64,000 nt of DNA from Bradyrhizobium ottawaense (GTDB lineage Bacteria > Pseudomonadota > Alphaproteobacteria > Rhizobiales > Xanthobacteraceae). Of this stretch, positions 1-8,369 are shown piece after piece. The translations under genes and the position numbers were made by a program. Under the pieces are notes generated by a model. That model searched no databases. It was given only the letters and a program-made list of their open reading frames with translations, and was not told where the DNA came from. Within the stretch, counting starts at the first letter, position 1. The number at the start of each line of letters is the position of its first letter. The DNA lies in NCBI RefSeq assembly GCF_002278135.3, contig NZ_CP029425.2, positions 2,890,001-2,954,000 of the forward strand. The letters are read 5' to 3'.

Positions 1-36
1 TACCAGTTCGACAGCCCGGTCGTCGCCAGGTACTAA
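1..36 (+). CDS. C-terminal end of a gene that starts before the window
   Basis: The first frame reads YQFDSPVVARY and then TAA at 34-36, and a terminator hairpin follows 27 bases later. This is what the tail of a plus-strand gene would look like. Eleven residues are too few to name a family. Confidence 0.4.
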   Translation, partial: YQFDSPVVARY

Positions 37-63
37 GATCAACAGAGGCGTCCAACAAGAAGC

Positions 64-87
64 AAAGCCCGGCTCGCGCCGGGCTTT
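64..87. terminator. Hairpin between convergent genes
   Basis: A perfect 10-bp stem (AAAGCCCGGC pairing with GCCGGGCTTT) with a four-base TCGC loop lies between the upstream plus-strand gene end (36) and the stop of the minus-strand CoA-transferase (115). The stem begins with AAA and ends with TTT, so it could act as an intrinsic terminator in both directions. The downstream T-tract is short (TTTGTCGTTT). Confidence 0.8.
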
Positions 88-114
88 GTCGTTTGGCGAC
101 GTCAGGCGAGGGAC

Positions 115-1308
115 TCACACCACCTTGGCGTCCCTGAGCTTGCTGATCTCGTCCGCGCTGAGGCCGAATTCCTTCAGGACCTCGTCGGTCTGCTCGCCGA
201 ATTCCGGCGGCCGCGCCACCATCCTGCTCGGCGTACGTGACAGCGTCACGGGCTGGCCGACCAGGCGGATGTGGCGGTCCTCGTCGTTCGGCACGTCCTG
301 GGCGATGCCGAGATGCTTGACCTGGGCGTCCTCGAACATCTGGTCGATCGCGTAGATCGGTCCGCAGGGCACGCCGGCCTCGTTGAGCTCGCTGACCCAG
401 GTCTCGGTCGACTTCGTCACGGTGCGCTTCTCGATCTCGGCGTTGAGCGCGTCGCGATTCTTGGAGCGGGCAGGGGCCGTCGCATAGTCCGGATGGGCAT
501 AGAGTTCCGGTGCGCCGATCGCCTGGGCGCAGCGCTCCCAGATCCGCCCGCCCGTGGTGGCGATGTTGATGTAGCCGTCCGAGGTCTTGAACACGCCGGT
601 CGGAATGCTGGTCGGGTGGTTGTTGCCGGCCTGCTTGGCGACCTCCTTCTCCATCAGCCAGCGCGCGGCCTGGAAGTCGAGCATGAAGATCTGGGCCTGG
701 AGCAACGAGGTCTGCACCCACTGGCCCTTGCCCGAGACCTCGCGCTCGAGCAGCGCGGTAAGGATGCCCATGGCGCAGAACAGCCCGGCCGTCAGGTCGG
801 CAACGGGAATGCCGACCCGCATCGGGCCTTCGCCCGGCGCCCCGGTGATCGACATCAGCCCGCCCATGCCTTGCGCGATCTGATCGAAGCCGGGCCGCTT
901 GTGATAGGGGCCGTCCTGGCCGAAGCCGGAGATGCTGCCATAGACGATGCGCGGGTTGATTGCGGCAAGGCTCTCATAGTCGATGCCGAGCTTCTTCTTC
1001 ACGTCGGGCCGGAAATTCTCGACCACGACGTCGGCCTTGGCGGCGAGGCGCTTGAACAATGCGAGCCCGCGCTCGTCCTTCAGGTTCAGCGTCATGGCTC
1101 TCTTGTTGCGGTGCAAATTCTGGAAGTCGGAACCCCGGCGGGGGCCGCCCGGCTGCTCGCCGCCGGCGTCCTCGGTCAGCGCGTCGATCTTGACGACATT
1201 GGCACCCCAGTCCGCCAGCTGCCGCACGCAGGTGGGCCCGGAGCGGACGCGGGTCAGATCGAGCACGGTAAAGCGCGACAGGGCTTCCGAGGCATGCGGA
1301 AAGGGCAT
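115..1308 (-). CDS. CaiB/BaiF family III CoA-transferase
   Basis: Cytoplasmic enzyme that moves CoA between acyl-CoA and a free acid (formyl-CoA:oxalate and carnitine CoA-transferase family). The family N-terminus is present (VLDLTRVRSGPTCVRQLADWGANVVKID), as are the block DVVVENFRPDVKKKLGID and the PVADLTAG motif. The Asp in that motif (residue 171 from the chosen start) matches the catalytic aspartate that forms the acyl anhydride in the family. The 397-residue length is normal. I chose the ATG at 1308 because GGAG lies nine bases upstream; an in-frame ATG at 1344 has no visible ribosome site. The substrate cannot be told from sequence. The gene is unrelated in function to its neighbours. 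Confidence 0.93.
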   Translation of the reverse strand: MPFPHASEALSRFTVLDLTRVRSGPTCVRQLADWGANVVKIDALTEDAGGEQPGGPRRGSDFQNLHRNKRAMTLNLKDERGLALFKRLAAKADVVVENFRPDVKKKLGIDYESLAAINPRIVYGSISGFGQDGPYHKRPGFDQIAQGMGGLMSITGAPGEGPMRVGIPVADLTAGLFCAMGILTALLEREVSGKGQWVQTSLLQAQIFMLDFQAARWLMEKEVAKQAGNNHPTSIPTGVFKTSDGYINIATTGGRIWERCAQAIGAPELYAHPDYATAPARSKNRDALNAEIEKRTVTKSTETWVSELNEAGVPCGPIYAIDQMFEDAQVKHLGIAQDVPNDEDRHIRLVGQPVTLSRTPSRMVARPPEFGEQTDEVLKEFGLSADEISKLRDAKVV

Positions 1309-1426
1309 TTTGAGAGGCTCCGGGACAGATTGCGGGCCTACCATAGTGCCGAAAGACCATGCGACAAGCCGGCCCGGCGCCGATGCCGCCTACCGAAATG
1401 CCATGCCTGATGCGGTGCCCGAGCGA

Positions 1427-1729
1427 TCAGCGCGACAGGCGCTTCAACTCCGTGCGTGCCTGCTCGGCCAGGGGATCATCGCCGTGGCGCGCAATGAAGA
1501 GCTCGAGCGCCTCCCGCGTTCCCTTGCGGCGGGCGGCTTCGTATTCCTCTGCCACGGCAACGGCGGGATCGCGGGCCATCGGCATGGAGGGCGCACGCGC
1601 CGCCTTGCCGCTGTCGTCCGCCTTGGCCTTGTCCACCATGACAGGCAGTCCTCCGAAGGTTTGATGACCCTGTCCCGCAAGCGCCATCAAGGCGCCAAAC
1701 AGACCGGCCATGATTGAACGTCGTTTCAT
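1427..1729 (-). CDS. Small exported protein of unknown function
   Basis: About 100 residues. The N-terminus (MKRRSIMAGLFGALMALAGQG) has basic residues followed by a hydrophobic core, as in a Sec signal peptide. The C-terminal half is charged and predicted helical (EEYEAARRKGTREALELF), the kind of segment seen in short periplasmic helical-repeat proteins. The ATG at 1729 is preceded by AGGG at good spacing; a TTG at 1741 is a weaker alternative. No catalytic motif is visible and no function can be assigned. Codon use resembles the neighbours, which supports a real gene. Confidence 0.7.
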   Translation of the reverse strand: MKRRSIMAGLFGALMALAGQGHQTFGGLPVMVDKAKADDSGKAARAPSMPMARDPAVAVAEEYEAARRKGTREALELFIARHGDDPLAEQARTELKRLSR

Positions 1730-1927
1730 GAAACCCTGCAAATTATGGTGCCGCAGGAACCGAGGCTGTTGTTGCGCCCCGTATGACTACGGGATCTGAT
1801 GGCTAACACAGTCTTATGGAAGAGGGGCAGGCGGAGCTGCCCAATTTAAACCAAACGTTTAACTCTCACGCTAGAATCATGTGCTTTCGTCCCGAATCGC
1901 ACGCGACGCGTTGCTCTGGAGAGTCCA

Positions 1928-4900
1928 TTGGCTACCGCTGTTAATGTCAGTGCCACCAACAACGCCGAGATCGACGGCCTGCTGTCCGGCTACAAATGGA
2001 CCGGCACGATCACCTACAGTTTTCCTGACGCATCCAGCGACTACCCCAATCCTTATTACGGCGGCAGCAGCGAGCCGACCACTTCGGGCTTTTCCTCGGC
2101 GCCCACCCAGATCCAGGCGGCCATCAACTACGCGATCGGGCTGATCCTCAGTTACACCAACGCCGACGTCCAGTATGCGGGCACGAACGGCGCCGACATC
2201 ATGATCGCGCAGTCGCCGGCGGCCAATCCGACCGCCTACGCCTACTATCCCGGCAATTACGCGTCCGGCGGCGACATCTGGTTCGGCACCCAATACAATT
2301 TCTCGCTGGCCAAGCTCGGCAATTATTACTTCACCACCGCGCTGCACGAGCTCGGCCATGCCTTCGGCCTCAAGCACAGCCAGGAGGCCGGCGGCCCGGC
2401 CAACGTCGCGGTGCCGAGCGCGCATGACGACAGCGAATACACCGTCATGAGCTATCGCAGCTATGTCGGCGGTTCGACCACGTCCGGCTACACCAATGAA
2501 GCGTACGGATATTCGCAGACCTATATGGCCAACGATATCCTCGCGCTGCAGACGATGTACGGCGCGGACTACACGACCCAGAGCGGCAGCACCGTCTACA
2601 CCTGGAATCCGACCACCGGGCAGGAGTTCATCAACGGTGTCGGGCAGCTCGCGCCGGGCGGCGGCGTCGGCGGCTCGGCCAACCGCATCTACGAGACGGT
2701 CTGGGACGGCGGCGGCGTCGATACCTACGACCTGTCGAACTACACGACGAGCCTGAGCATCAATCTCAATCCCGGCGCCTCGTCGGTGTTCTCCTCCGTG
2801 CAACTGGCGTATCTGGGCAACGGCCATTACGCATCGGGCAACGTCTACAACGCCTATCTCTATGGCGGCGACGCACGCTCCTACATCGACAACGCCATCG
2901 GCGGATCCGGCAACGACGCCATCGTCGGCAACGCCATCGCCAACACGCTGAACGGCGGCGGCGGCAACGACACGATCACCGGCGGGGCGGGCAACGACAC
3001 CATCATCGGCGGCTCGGGCACCGACACCGCGGTGTATTCGGGCAGCCGGGCCAACTACACGGTCTCGTACAACGCAGCGACACAGACCTTCACTCTGACC
3101 GACTTGCGCAGTGGCTCACCCGACGGCACCGACACCGTCACCGGCGTCGAGTATTTCCAGTTCGGGGGCGTCGCGGTCGCCAGTTCCACTCTCGTGCCGA
3201 CCGCGGTCGAGGCGTTCGGATCGACCAGCGTGGTTCTGACGAATGGCAATTATTACTTGAACAACATCTCCACCGGCGCCGGGCCTGTCCTGAAGTTCGG
3301 GGGCGCCGTGGTCAACGTGGCCGATTACGGCACGTGGTCGGTCATTGCCGCCGAGCAAGTGTCGGGCGGCGGCTACGATGTGGTCTGGAAGAATTCGGCG
3401 AACGCGCACTATTCCGTCTGGAGCACGGACAGCACCGGCAACTTCCTGACGACCCTCGCCGCAGCCCCGGAAGTGCTGGGGACCGACGCGTCTCTTCAGG
3501 CGCTTGAGCCGACGCTGCAACAGGATCTCAACGGCGACGGCACGACCGGGGTCCCCGGCGTCGTCGTGGTCAGCGGCGCCACGGTCGAGGCGTTCGGATC
3601 GACCAAAACGGTCCTGTCGGGTGGAAACTATTACCTGGCCGACATCTCGACCGGCACCGGCCCCACCCTGAAATATGCCGGGGCTACGGTGATCGCAGCC
3701 AATTTCGGCACGTGGTCGGTCATTGCCGCCGAGCAGGTGGCGGGCGGCGGTTATGACGTCGTCTGGAAGAATTCGGCCAATGCCCACTATTCCGTCTGGA
3801 GCACCGACAGCACCGGCAACTTCCAGACGACGCTTGCCGCCGCTCCCGAAGTGCTGGGGACCGATGCGTCCCTGCAGGCACTGGAGCCGACGCTCCATCA
3901 GGACCTCAACGGCGACGGCACGACCGGGGTCCCCGTCGTCCCCGTCGCCAGCGGCGTCACGGTCGAGGCGTTCGGATCGACCAAGACGGTCCTGTCAGGT
4001 GGCAACTATTATTTGACCGACATCTCATCCGGCACCGGCCCCGTCCTGAAATACGCCGGGGCTACGGTGATCGCAGCGAATTTCGGCACGTGGTCGGTCA
4101 TTGCCGCCGAGCAGGTGGCGGGCGGTGGTTATGACGTCGTCTGGAAGAATTCGGCGAATGCGCATTATTCCGTCTGGAGCACGGACAGCAGCGGCAACTT
4201 CCTGACGACCCTCGCCGCGGCCCCGGAAGTGCTGGGGACCGATGCGTCCCTGCAGGCACTGGAGCCGACACTCCATCAGGATCTCAACGGCGACGGCACG
4301 ACCGGCGTCCCCGTCGTCAGCGGCGTCACGGTCGAGGCGCTCGGATCGACCAAGACGGTCCTGTCAGGTGGCAACTATTATTTGACCGACATCTCATCCG
4401 GCACCGGTCCCACTCTGAAATATGCCGGGGCAACGGTGATCGCGGCGAATTTCGGCACGTGGTCGGTCATTGCCGCCGAGCAGGTGTCGGGAGGCGGTTA
4501 TGACGTCGTCTGGAAGAATTCGGCGAACGCGCATTATTCCGTCTGGAGCACCGACAGCACCGGCAACTTCCAGACGACCCTTGCCGCCGCCCCCGAAGTG
4601 CTGGGGACCGATGCGTCCCTGCAGGCACTGGAGCCGACCCTCCATCAGGATCTCAACGGCGACGGCACGACCGGGGTCCCCATCCTCGGCGGCGTCACGG
4701 TCGAGGCGCTCGGATCGACCAAAACGATCCTGTCAGGTGGCAACTATTATTTGGCCGACATCTCGACCGGCACCGGCCCCGTCCTGAAATACGCCGGGGC
4801 TACGGTGATCGCGGCGAATTTCGGCACCTGGTCGGTCACTGCCGCCGAGCAGGTGTCGGGCGGCGGTTATGACGTGGTCTGGAAGAACTCGGCAAACGCC

Positions 4901-5284
4901 CATTACTCCGTGTGGAGCACGGACAGCACCGGCAACTTCCTCACCACGCTCGCGGCGGCGCCCGAGGTGCTGGGGAATGATCCTTCGCTGAAGGCGCTGG
5001 AGCCGACGCTTCACCAGGACCTCAATGGCGACGGCGCCGTCGGCGCAGCGCCGCCCGCGACTGCGGGGCTCGGCACCTCAGGTGATGGTTTTGCGTTCAA
5101 TTTCACTGAGAGCGGAATCTCATCGGCCGTCCCGTCCGAGCTGCCGGACGCCATGCCCGCGCCGGCCAGTACGCAGACTGCAGAGCAGTGGACTCAACCG
5201 GCGGGAAGCCACGACGCGGCTGTGATCGACATTCTGACCGAGTTTTTTCACAACCTGCACGAACATGGCTTCCTGCTGAGCTGA
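1928..5284 (+). CDS. Serralysin-type RTX metalloprotease with five C-terminal repeats
   Basis: Predicted secreted zinc protease of 1118 residues. The zinc site HELGHAFGLKH is at residues 140-150 (ligands H140, H144, H150; general base E141), and the Met-turn VMSY has Met at 174, as in metzincins of the M10 serralysin/matrixin group. RTX-type GGxGxDxxx calcium repeats lie at about 325-370. From residue 427 there are five tandem units of 123-126 residues, each ending in a DLNGDG EF-hand-like loop. There is no Sec signal peptide; RTX proteins normally leave by a type I ABC exporter, and none is visible here. The C-terminus (HNLHEHGFLLS) may carry the export signal. The start is TTG, chosen because GGAGAG lies four bases upstream and no in-frame ATG is near. 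Confidence 0.92.
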   Translation: MATAVNVSATNNAEIDGLLSGYKWTGTITYSFPDASSDYPNPYYGGSSEPTTSGFSSAPTQIQAAINYAIGLILSYTNADVQYAGTNGADIMIAQSPAANPTAYAYYPGNYASGGDIWFGTQYNFSLAKLGNYYFTTALHELGHAFGLKHSQEAGGPANVAVPSAHDDSEYTVMSYRSYVGGSTTSGYTNEAYGYSQTYMANDILALQTMYGADYTTQSGSTVYTWNPTTGQEFINGVGQLAPGGGVGGSANRIYETVWDGGGVDTYDLSNYTTSLSINLNPGASSVFSSVQLAYLGNGHYASGNVYNAYLYGGDARSYIDNAIGGSGNDAIVGNAIANTLNGGGGNDTITGGAGNDTIIGGSGTDTAVYSGSRANYTVSYNAATQTFTLTDLRSGSPDGTDTVTGVEYFQFGGVAVASSTLVPTAVEAFGSTSVVLTNGNYYLNNISTGAGPVLKFGGAVVNVADYGTWSVIAAEQVSGGGYDVVWKNSANAHYSVWSTDSTGNFLTTLAAAPEVLGTDASLQALEPTLQQDLNGDGTTGVPGVVVVSGATVEAFGSTKTVLSGGNYYLADISTGTGPTLKYAGATVIAANFGTWSVIAAEQVAGGGYDVVWKNSANAHYSVWSTDSTGNFQTTLAAAPEVLGTDASLQALEPTLHQDLNGDGTTGVPVVPVASGVTVEAFGSTKTVLSGGNYYLTDISSGTGPVLKYAGATVIAANFGTWSVIAAEQVAGGGYDVVWKNSANAHYSVWSTDSSGNFLTTLAAAPEVLGTDASLQALEPTLHQDLNGDGTTGVPVVSGVTVEALGSTKTVLSGGNYYLTDISSGTGPTLKYAGATVIAANFGTWSVIAAEQVSGGGYDVVWKNSANAHYSVWSTDSTGNFQTTLAAAPEVLGTDASLQALEPTLHQDLNGDGTTGVPILGGVTVEALGSTKTILSGGNYYLADISTGTGPVLKYAGATVIAANFGTWSVTAAEQVSGGGYDVVWKNSANAHYSVWSTDSTGNFLTTLAAAPEVLGNDPSLKALEPTLHQDLNGDGAVGAAPPATAGLGTSGDGFAFNFTESGISSAVPSELPDAMPAPASTQTAEQWTQPAGSHDAAVIDILTEFFHNLHEHGFLLS
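3206..5040 (+). repeat. Five tandem coding repeats of about 370 bp
   Basis: Units begin at 3206, 3584, 3962, 4331 and 4700, giving spacings of 378, 378, 369 and 369 bases, all multiples of three. Each starts VEA(F/L)GST, carries YDVVWKNSANAHYSVW in the middle and ends in DLNGDG. Units 3 and 4 differ at only about five residues, and long nucleotide stretches are the same between units, which points to recent duplication or gene conversion. Unit 1 is the most divergent. Confidence 0.95.
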
Positions 5285-5707
5285 CGGCACGCTTCGCGTC
5301 GAATCGACGCAGCGCGGGCGATCCATCCTGTCAGGGCAGGCGGATCGCATCGTTACGAGGTTGGCGACGCCGTAGGCGCATTCATGGCGTAAGATTCCCC
5401 ATAAAATGTACACGTCAAATTGAACCTTGCCTGTTCCGGCACGACCACTAGAAAGCTCGCCGTCCGTCGCGCAACAGTTGCGTGATGCGAAGTGGCAAGA
5501 AGCCTGCTTCCGTTTTTCCCAATAGCGTTGCGTATCCAATCATTTGAACACGAAGGCCGTACTGCGAGCGCCGAAAGCGGCAGGGGGAAGTTTCAGCGAA
5601 ATATCGACAATGATGCCGTAGGGCTGCGCGACGCGCGGGCTGCTGCGGCGAAGACTTGTGCATGGCCAACAAGCTGGGATTCCAGCTCAATATCGGGAGA
5701 AAGAGAA
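5285..5707. other. Intergenic region, no gene seen
   Basis: 423 bases between the protease stop and the first beta-helix gene. I see no convincing coding frame. An interrupted palindrome lies at 5296-5310 (GCGTCGA and TCGACGC around one base), without a T-tract. The stretch around 5395-5425 is AT-richer than its surroundings and could hold the promoter of the beta-helix pair, but I cannot place -35 and -10 boxes with confidence. Confidence 0.5.
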
Positions 5708-6556
5708 ATGCGTCGAATTGCACTCTTGGCTCTGATTGCAGGATTGTTCGTGCCGGTGATTGCGTCGCAACCGGCTCATGCCCAGGCCACCAGAACGTGG
5801 GTGTCCGGCGTGGGCGATGACGCCAACCCCTGCAGCCGCACCGCCCCGTGCAAGACCTTTCCAGGGGCGATCTCGAAGACGGCGGCGGGCGGCGAGATCA
5901 ATTGTCTCGACTCCGGCGGGTTCGGCGTCGTGACCATCACCAAGGCGATCTCGATCTATTGCGAAGGGGTTGTCGGCGGCATCCTCGCAGCGGGTAGCTC
6001 CGGCGTCATCATCAACGCGGCCGCGACCGATCACGTCGTGCTGCGCGGCCTGGACATCGACGGATTCGGAACCGGCATCAAGGGCGTCAACATCCTCCAG
6101 GCGGCCTCGGTGGTCATCGAGCATTGCTTCATCAGGAACTTCAACAGCGCGGGCGGCGTCGGCGTCTTCGTCAACCCGTTGAACTTCAATTCGATGCTGA
6201 TGATCCGCGACAGCGTGATCTCGCACAACGGCACCGCCGCCGACGGCGCCGGGATCAGCATCAATACGAACGGCGGCAGTTCGCGGAGCCTGATCAACAA
6301 CACGGCCATCCACAAGAACTTCGTCGGCGTGAGCGTGCAGGGATCGGCCAACGTCCAGATCAACAACACCAACATCTCGGAGAATCTGGGTACGGGCGTC
6401 GCCCTTACCGGTGGTGCGGGAGTGCGAATCGGCCGCTCGGTGATCGTCAACAATCTGGGGGCGGCGACCTCCGGCAATGTGCTGTCCTATCTGGATAACC
6501 AGATCAACGGCAACGCGCCGGACACGACGCCGGCTACTGCTGGCGGGTACCACTAG
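5708..6556 (+). CDS. Secreted right-handed beta-helix protein, copy 1
   Basis: 282 residues with a clear Sec signal peptide (MRRIALLALIAGLFVPVIAS, likely cleaved after AHA). The mature part has the repeating short-strand pattern with Asn ladders (INNTAIHKN, INNTNISEN) typical of pectate-lyase-like parallel beta-helix proteins. It contains a Cys pair near the N-terminus (NPCSRTAPCKTF). No carbohydrate-active catalytic set can be identified, so a role in binding or degrading polysaccharide is only a possibility. The ATG at 5708 is preceded by GGGAGA; the frame is open further upstream, but only this start gives a signal peptide. A close paralogue follows after 64 bases. Confidence 0.88.
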   Translation: MRRIALLALIAGLFVPVIASQPAHAQATRTWVSGVGDDANPCSRTAPCKTFPGAISKTAAGGEINCLDSGGFGVVTITKAISIYCEGVVGGILAAGSSGVIINAAATDHVVLRGLDIDGFGTGIKGVNILQAASVVIEHCFIRNFNSAGGVGVFVNPLNFNSMLMIRDSVISHNGTAADGAGISINTNGGSSRSLINNTAIHKNFVGVSVQGSANVQINNTNISENLGTGVALTGGAGVRIGRSVIVNNLGAATSGNVLSYLDNQINGNAPDTTPATAGGYH

Positions 6557-6620
6557 TCCGCAACTGCTCGTGAATTTCTTCTGGCAACGTGAAATCTTCA
6601 GTTCAATTTGGGAGGTTGAA

Positions 6621-7469
6621 ATGCGTCGTATTGCTCTATGGGCTCTCTTGGCGGGATTGGTTTTGCCGTTCGCCGTGTCGCAGCCGGCTCATGCCCAGGC
6701 GACCAGAACGTGGGTTTCCGGTGTCGGCGATGACGTCAATCCGTGCAGCCGCACCGCGCCGTGCAAGACCTTCGCCGGCGCGATTTCGAAGACCGCCGCG
6801 GGCGGCGAGATCAACTGCCTCGATTCCGCGGGCTTCGGCACGGTGACCATCACCAAGGCGATGACGATCTATTGCGAAGGTGTCGTCGGCAGCATCCTTG
6901 GGTCCGGCACCAACGGCGTCAACATCAACGCTGCGGCGACCGATCACATCGTGCTGCGCGGCCTCGACATCGAAGGTGCCGGCACCGGCGTCAAAGGCGT
7001 CAACATCCTCCAGGCGGCCTCGGTCGTCATCGAGCATTGCTTCATCAGGGACTTCAACGGCGCGTCGGGAACTGGCATCTTCTCCAATCCGGTGAATTTC
7101 AACTCGATGCTCATGATCCGGGACAGCGTGATCTCGCACAATGGCACAGCGGCTGCTGGCGCGGGGATCAGCATCAACACCAATGGCGGGAGCACCCGCG
7201 TGCTGATCAACAACACGGCTATTCACAACAACTTCGTCGGCCTGAACGTGCAGGGATCGTCCAACGTCCAGGTCAACAACAGCAACATCTCGGAGAATCT
7301 GAGCACGGGCTTTGCCCTCAGCGGCACTGCGGGAGCCCGGATCGGCCGTTCGGTGATCGTCAACAATCTCGGCGCAGCCACGACCGGCAACGTGCTGTCC
7401 TATCTGGATAACCAGATCAACGGTAACGCTCCGGACACGACACCGGCTACCGCGGGCGGATATCACTAG
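6621..7469 (+). CDS. Secreted right-handed beta-helix protein, copy 2
   Basis: 282 residues, the same length as the preceding gene, and collinear with it without gaps that I can see. It shares the signal peptide type (MRRIALWALLAGLVLPFAVS, cleavage after AHA), the N-terminal Cys pair, the Asn-rich helix rungs and an identical C-terminus (NAPDTTPATAGGYH). The differences are scattered substitutions, so this is a tandem duplication in which both copies appear intact. The ATG at 6621 has GGGAGG upstream. The function is not known. A stem-loop overlaps and follows its stop codon, and an intrinsic terminator lies 107 bases on, so the pair may form a two-gene unit. Confidence 0.88.
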   Translation: MRRIALWALLAGLVLPFAVSQPAHAQATRTWVSGVGDDVNPCSRTAPCKTFAGAISKTAAGGEINCLDSAGFGTVTITKAMTIYCEGVVGSILGSGTNGVNINAAATDHIVLRGLDIEGAGTGVKGVNILQAASVVIEHCFIRDFNGASGTGIFSNPVNFNSMLMIRDSVISHNGTAAAGAGISINTNGGSTRVLINNTAIHNNFVGLNVQGSSNVQVNNSNISENLSTGFALSGTAGARIGRSVIVNNLGAATTGNVLSYLDNQINGNAPDTTPATAGGYH

Positions 7470-7508
7470 AGCATGAGCGTGTAGCCGTCTTTCGAAACGG
7501 CCATGCTC
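7469..7508 (+). other. Nested stem-loop after the second beta-helix gene
   Basis: An outer stem GAGCATG (7469-7475) pairs with CATGCTC (7502-7508), and an inner stem GCCGT (7484-7488) pairs with ACGGC (7497-7501). There is no following T-tract. It begins on the last base of the stop codon, so it may stabilise the 3' end of the transcript rather than end transcription. Confidence 0.45.
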
Positions 7509-7575
7509 AAGCAACGAACCAAGGCGCGATGACGCTCCGGTCTCATCGCAGTTTGGCATCGGGTTCAATCGACGA

Positions 7576-7608
7576 GCTTCGGGCGCCAGGCGCCCGAAGC
7601 CTTTTTTT
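7576..7608 (+). terminator. Rho-independent terminator
   Basis: The strong GC-rich stem GCTTCGGGCG pairs with CGCCCGAAGC around a five-base loop and is followed directly by CTTTTTTTG. This is a textbook intrinsic terminator for the beta-helix gene pair. Confidence 0.92.
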
Positions 7609-7682
7609 GTGGCCGGTACGCACTATGGATTTCGGGATGCCTACGGACTAGTCTGGCTTTGCGTGCAAGGAGAGCAGGTGGG

Positions 7683-8240
7683 ATGCAGACCCTCGACAGC
7701 CCGGATCCCAGGTTTTGCCGTGCGGCGCCGCAGGCGCGCGGTTTTTGGCGACGGGCGGGGTGGGGTTGTGCCGCCATCCTGCTGACGCTGGCCTTCGCAA
7801 TCCCGGCCCATGCCCAATCGTTCCGCCAGGGCGTCTCCGCTTTCCATCGTCAGGACTATGTCACGGCATCCCGCATCTTTATTCCGCTCGCCGAGCGGGG
7901 CAACGCGGCTGCCCAGTCCTATCTCGGTTTCCTGTTCGAGACCGGCCGCGGCGTGCCGCAGAACTACACGGAAGCCGCGATGTGGTACCGGCGCGCGGCG
8001 GAGCAGGGCGACAGCCGCGCTCAATATTCGCTGGGCCTGCTCTACGACCGCGGCCAAGGCGTGCCGCAGGACATCGTCGAAGCCTCCAAATGGCTCAATC
8101 TGTCCACGGCCGCGGCACCTCCGCCGGCGCGCGAGGCGCGAGCCAGGATCCGCGATGCCGTCACCACCAAGATGACGCGCGGAGAGATCGCCCAGGCCCG
8201 TCTGCGGGCGCTGGAATGGGCGCCGAGCCGCGAGCACTGA
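7683..8240 (+). CDS. Exported Sel1-repeat (TPR-like) protein
   Basis: 185 residues. The N-terminal region has Arg residues, a hydrophobic stretch (WGCAAILLTLAFAIPAHA) and an AHA-Q signal-peptidase site, so the mature protein should be periplasmic. Two Sel1-like repeats follow, recognisable from AAQSYLGFLFETGRGVPQNY and RAQYSLGLLYDRGQGVPQD, each followed by the EAxxWxxxAA helix. Sel1 repeats form solenoids that bind partner proteins. The ATG at 7683 has AAGGAGAG upstream; a TTG at 7659 in the same frame lacks one. It stands alone between the terminator and the convergent prepilin peptidase gene. Confidence 0.85.
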   Translation: MQTLDSPDPRFCRAAPQARGFWRRAGWGCAAILLTLAFAIPAHAQSFRQGVSAFHRQDYVTASRIFIPLAERGNAAAQSYLGFLFETGRGVPQNYTEAAMWYRRAAEQGDSRAQYSLGLLYDRGQGVPQDIVEASKWLNLSTAAAPPPAREARARIRDAVTTKMTRGEIAQARLRALEWAPSREH

Positions 8241-8369
8241 GCGCCAGGTAAAATCCGCAGAGCGCGCGCCGTCAGGTAAGTCCTTGAAAACGCTGTCCCC
8301 GCCTACTGTGCATGGGGTTGTTTTCGCGTTTTGATGTGAGCAGGGTCGGTTTGATCCCGATCCCCGCCG

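Noticed and set aside
3206..5040. Regular direct repeats that might suggest a CRISPR array or satellite
   Set aside because: The unit length is 369-378 bases in frame inside one protein, with no short unique spacers. It is a coding tandem repeat.
5708..7469. Two nearly identical adjacent segments that might suggest an insertion sequence or composite transposon
   Set aside because: No transposase, no terminal inverted repeats and no target duplication are seen. The similarity is limited to two whole secreted-protein genes.
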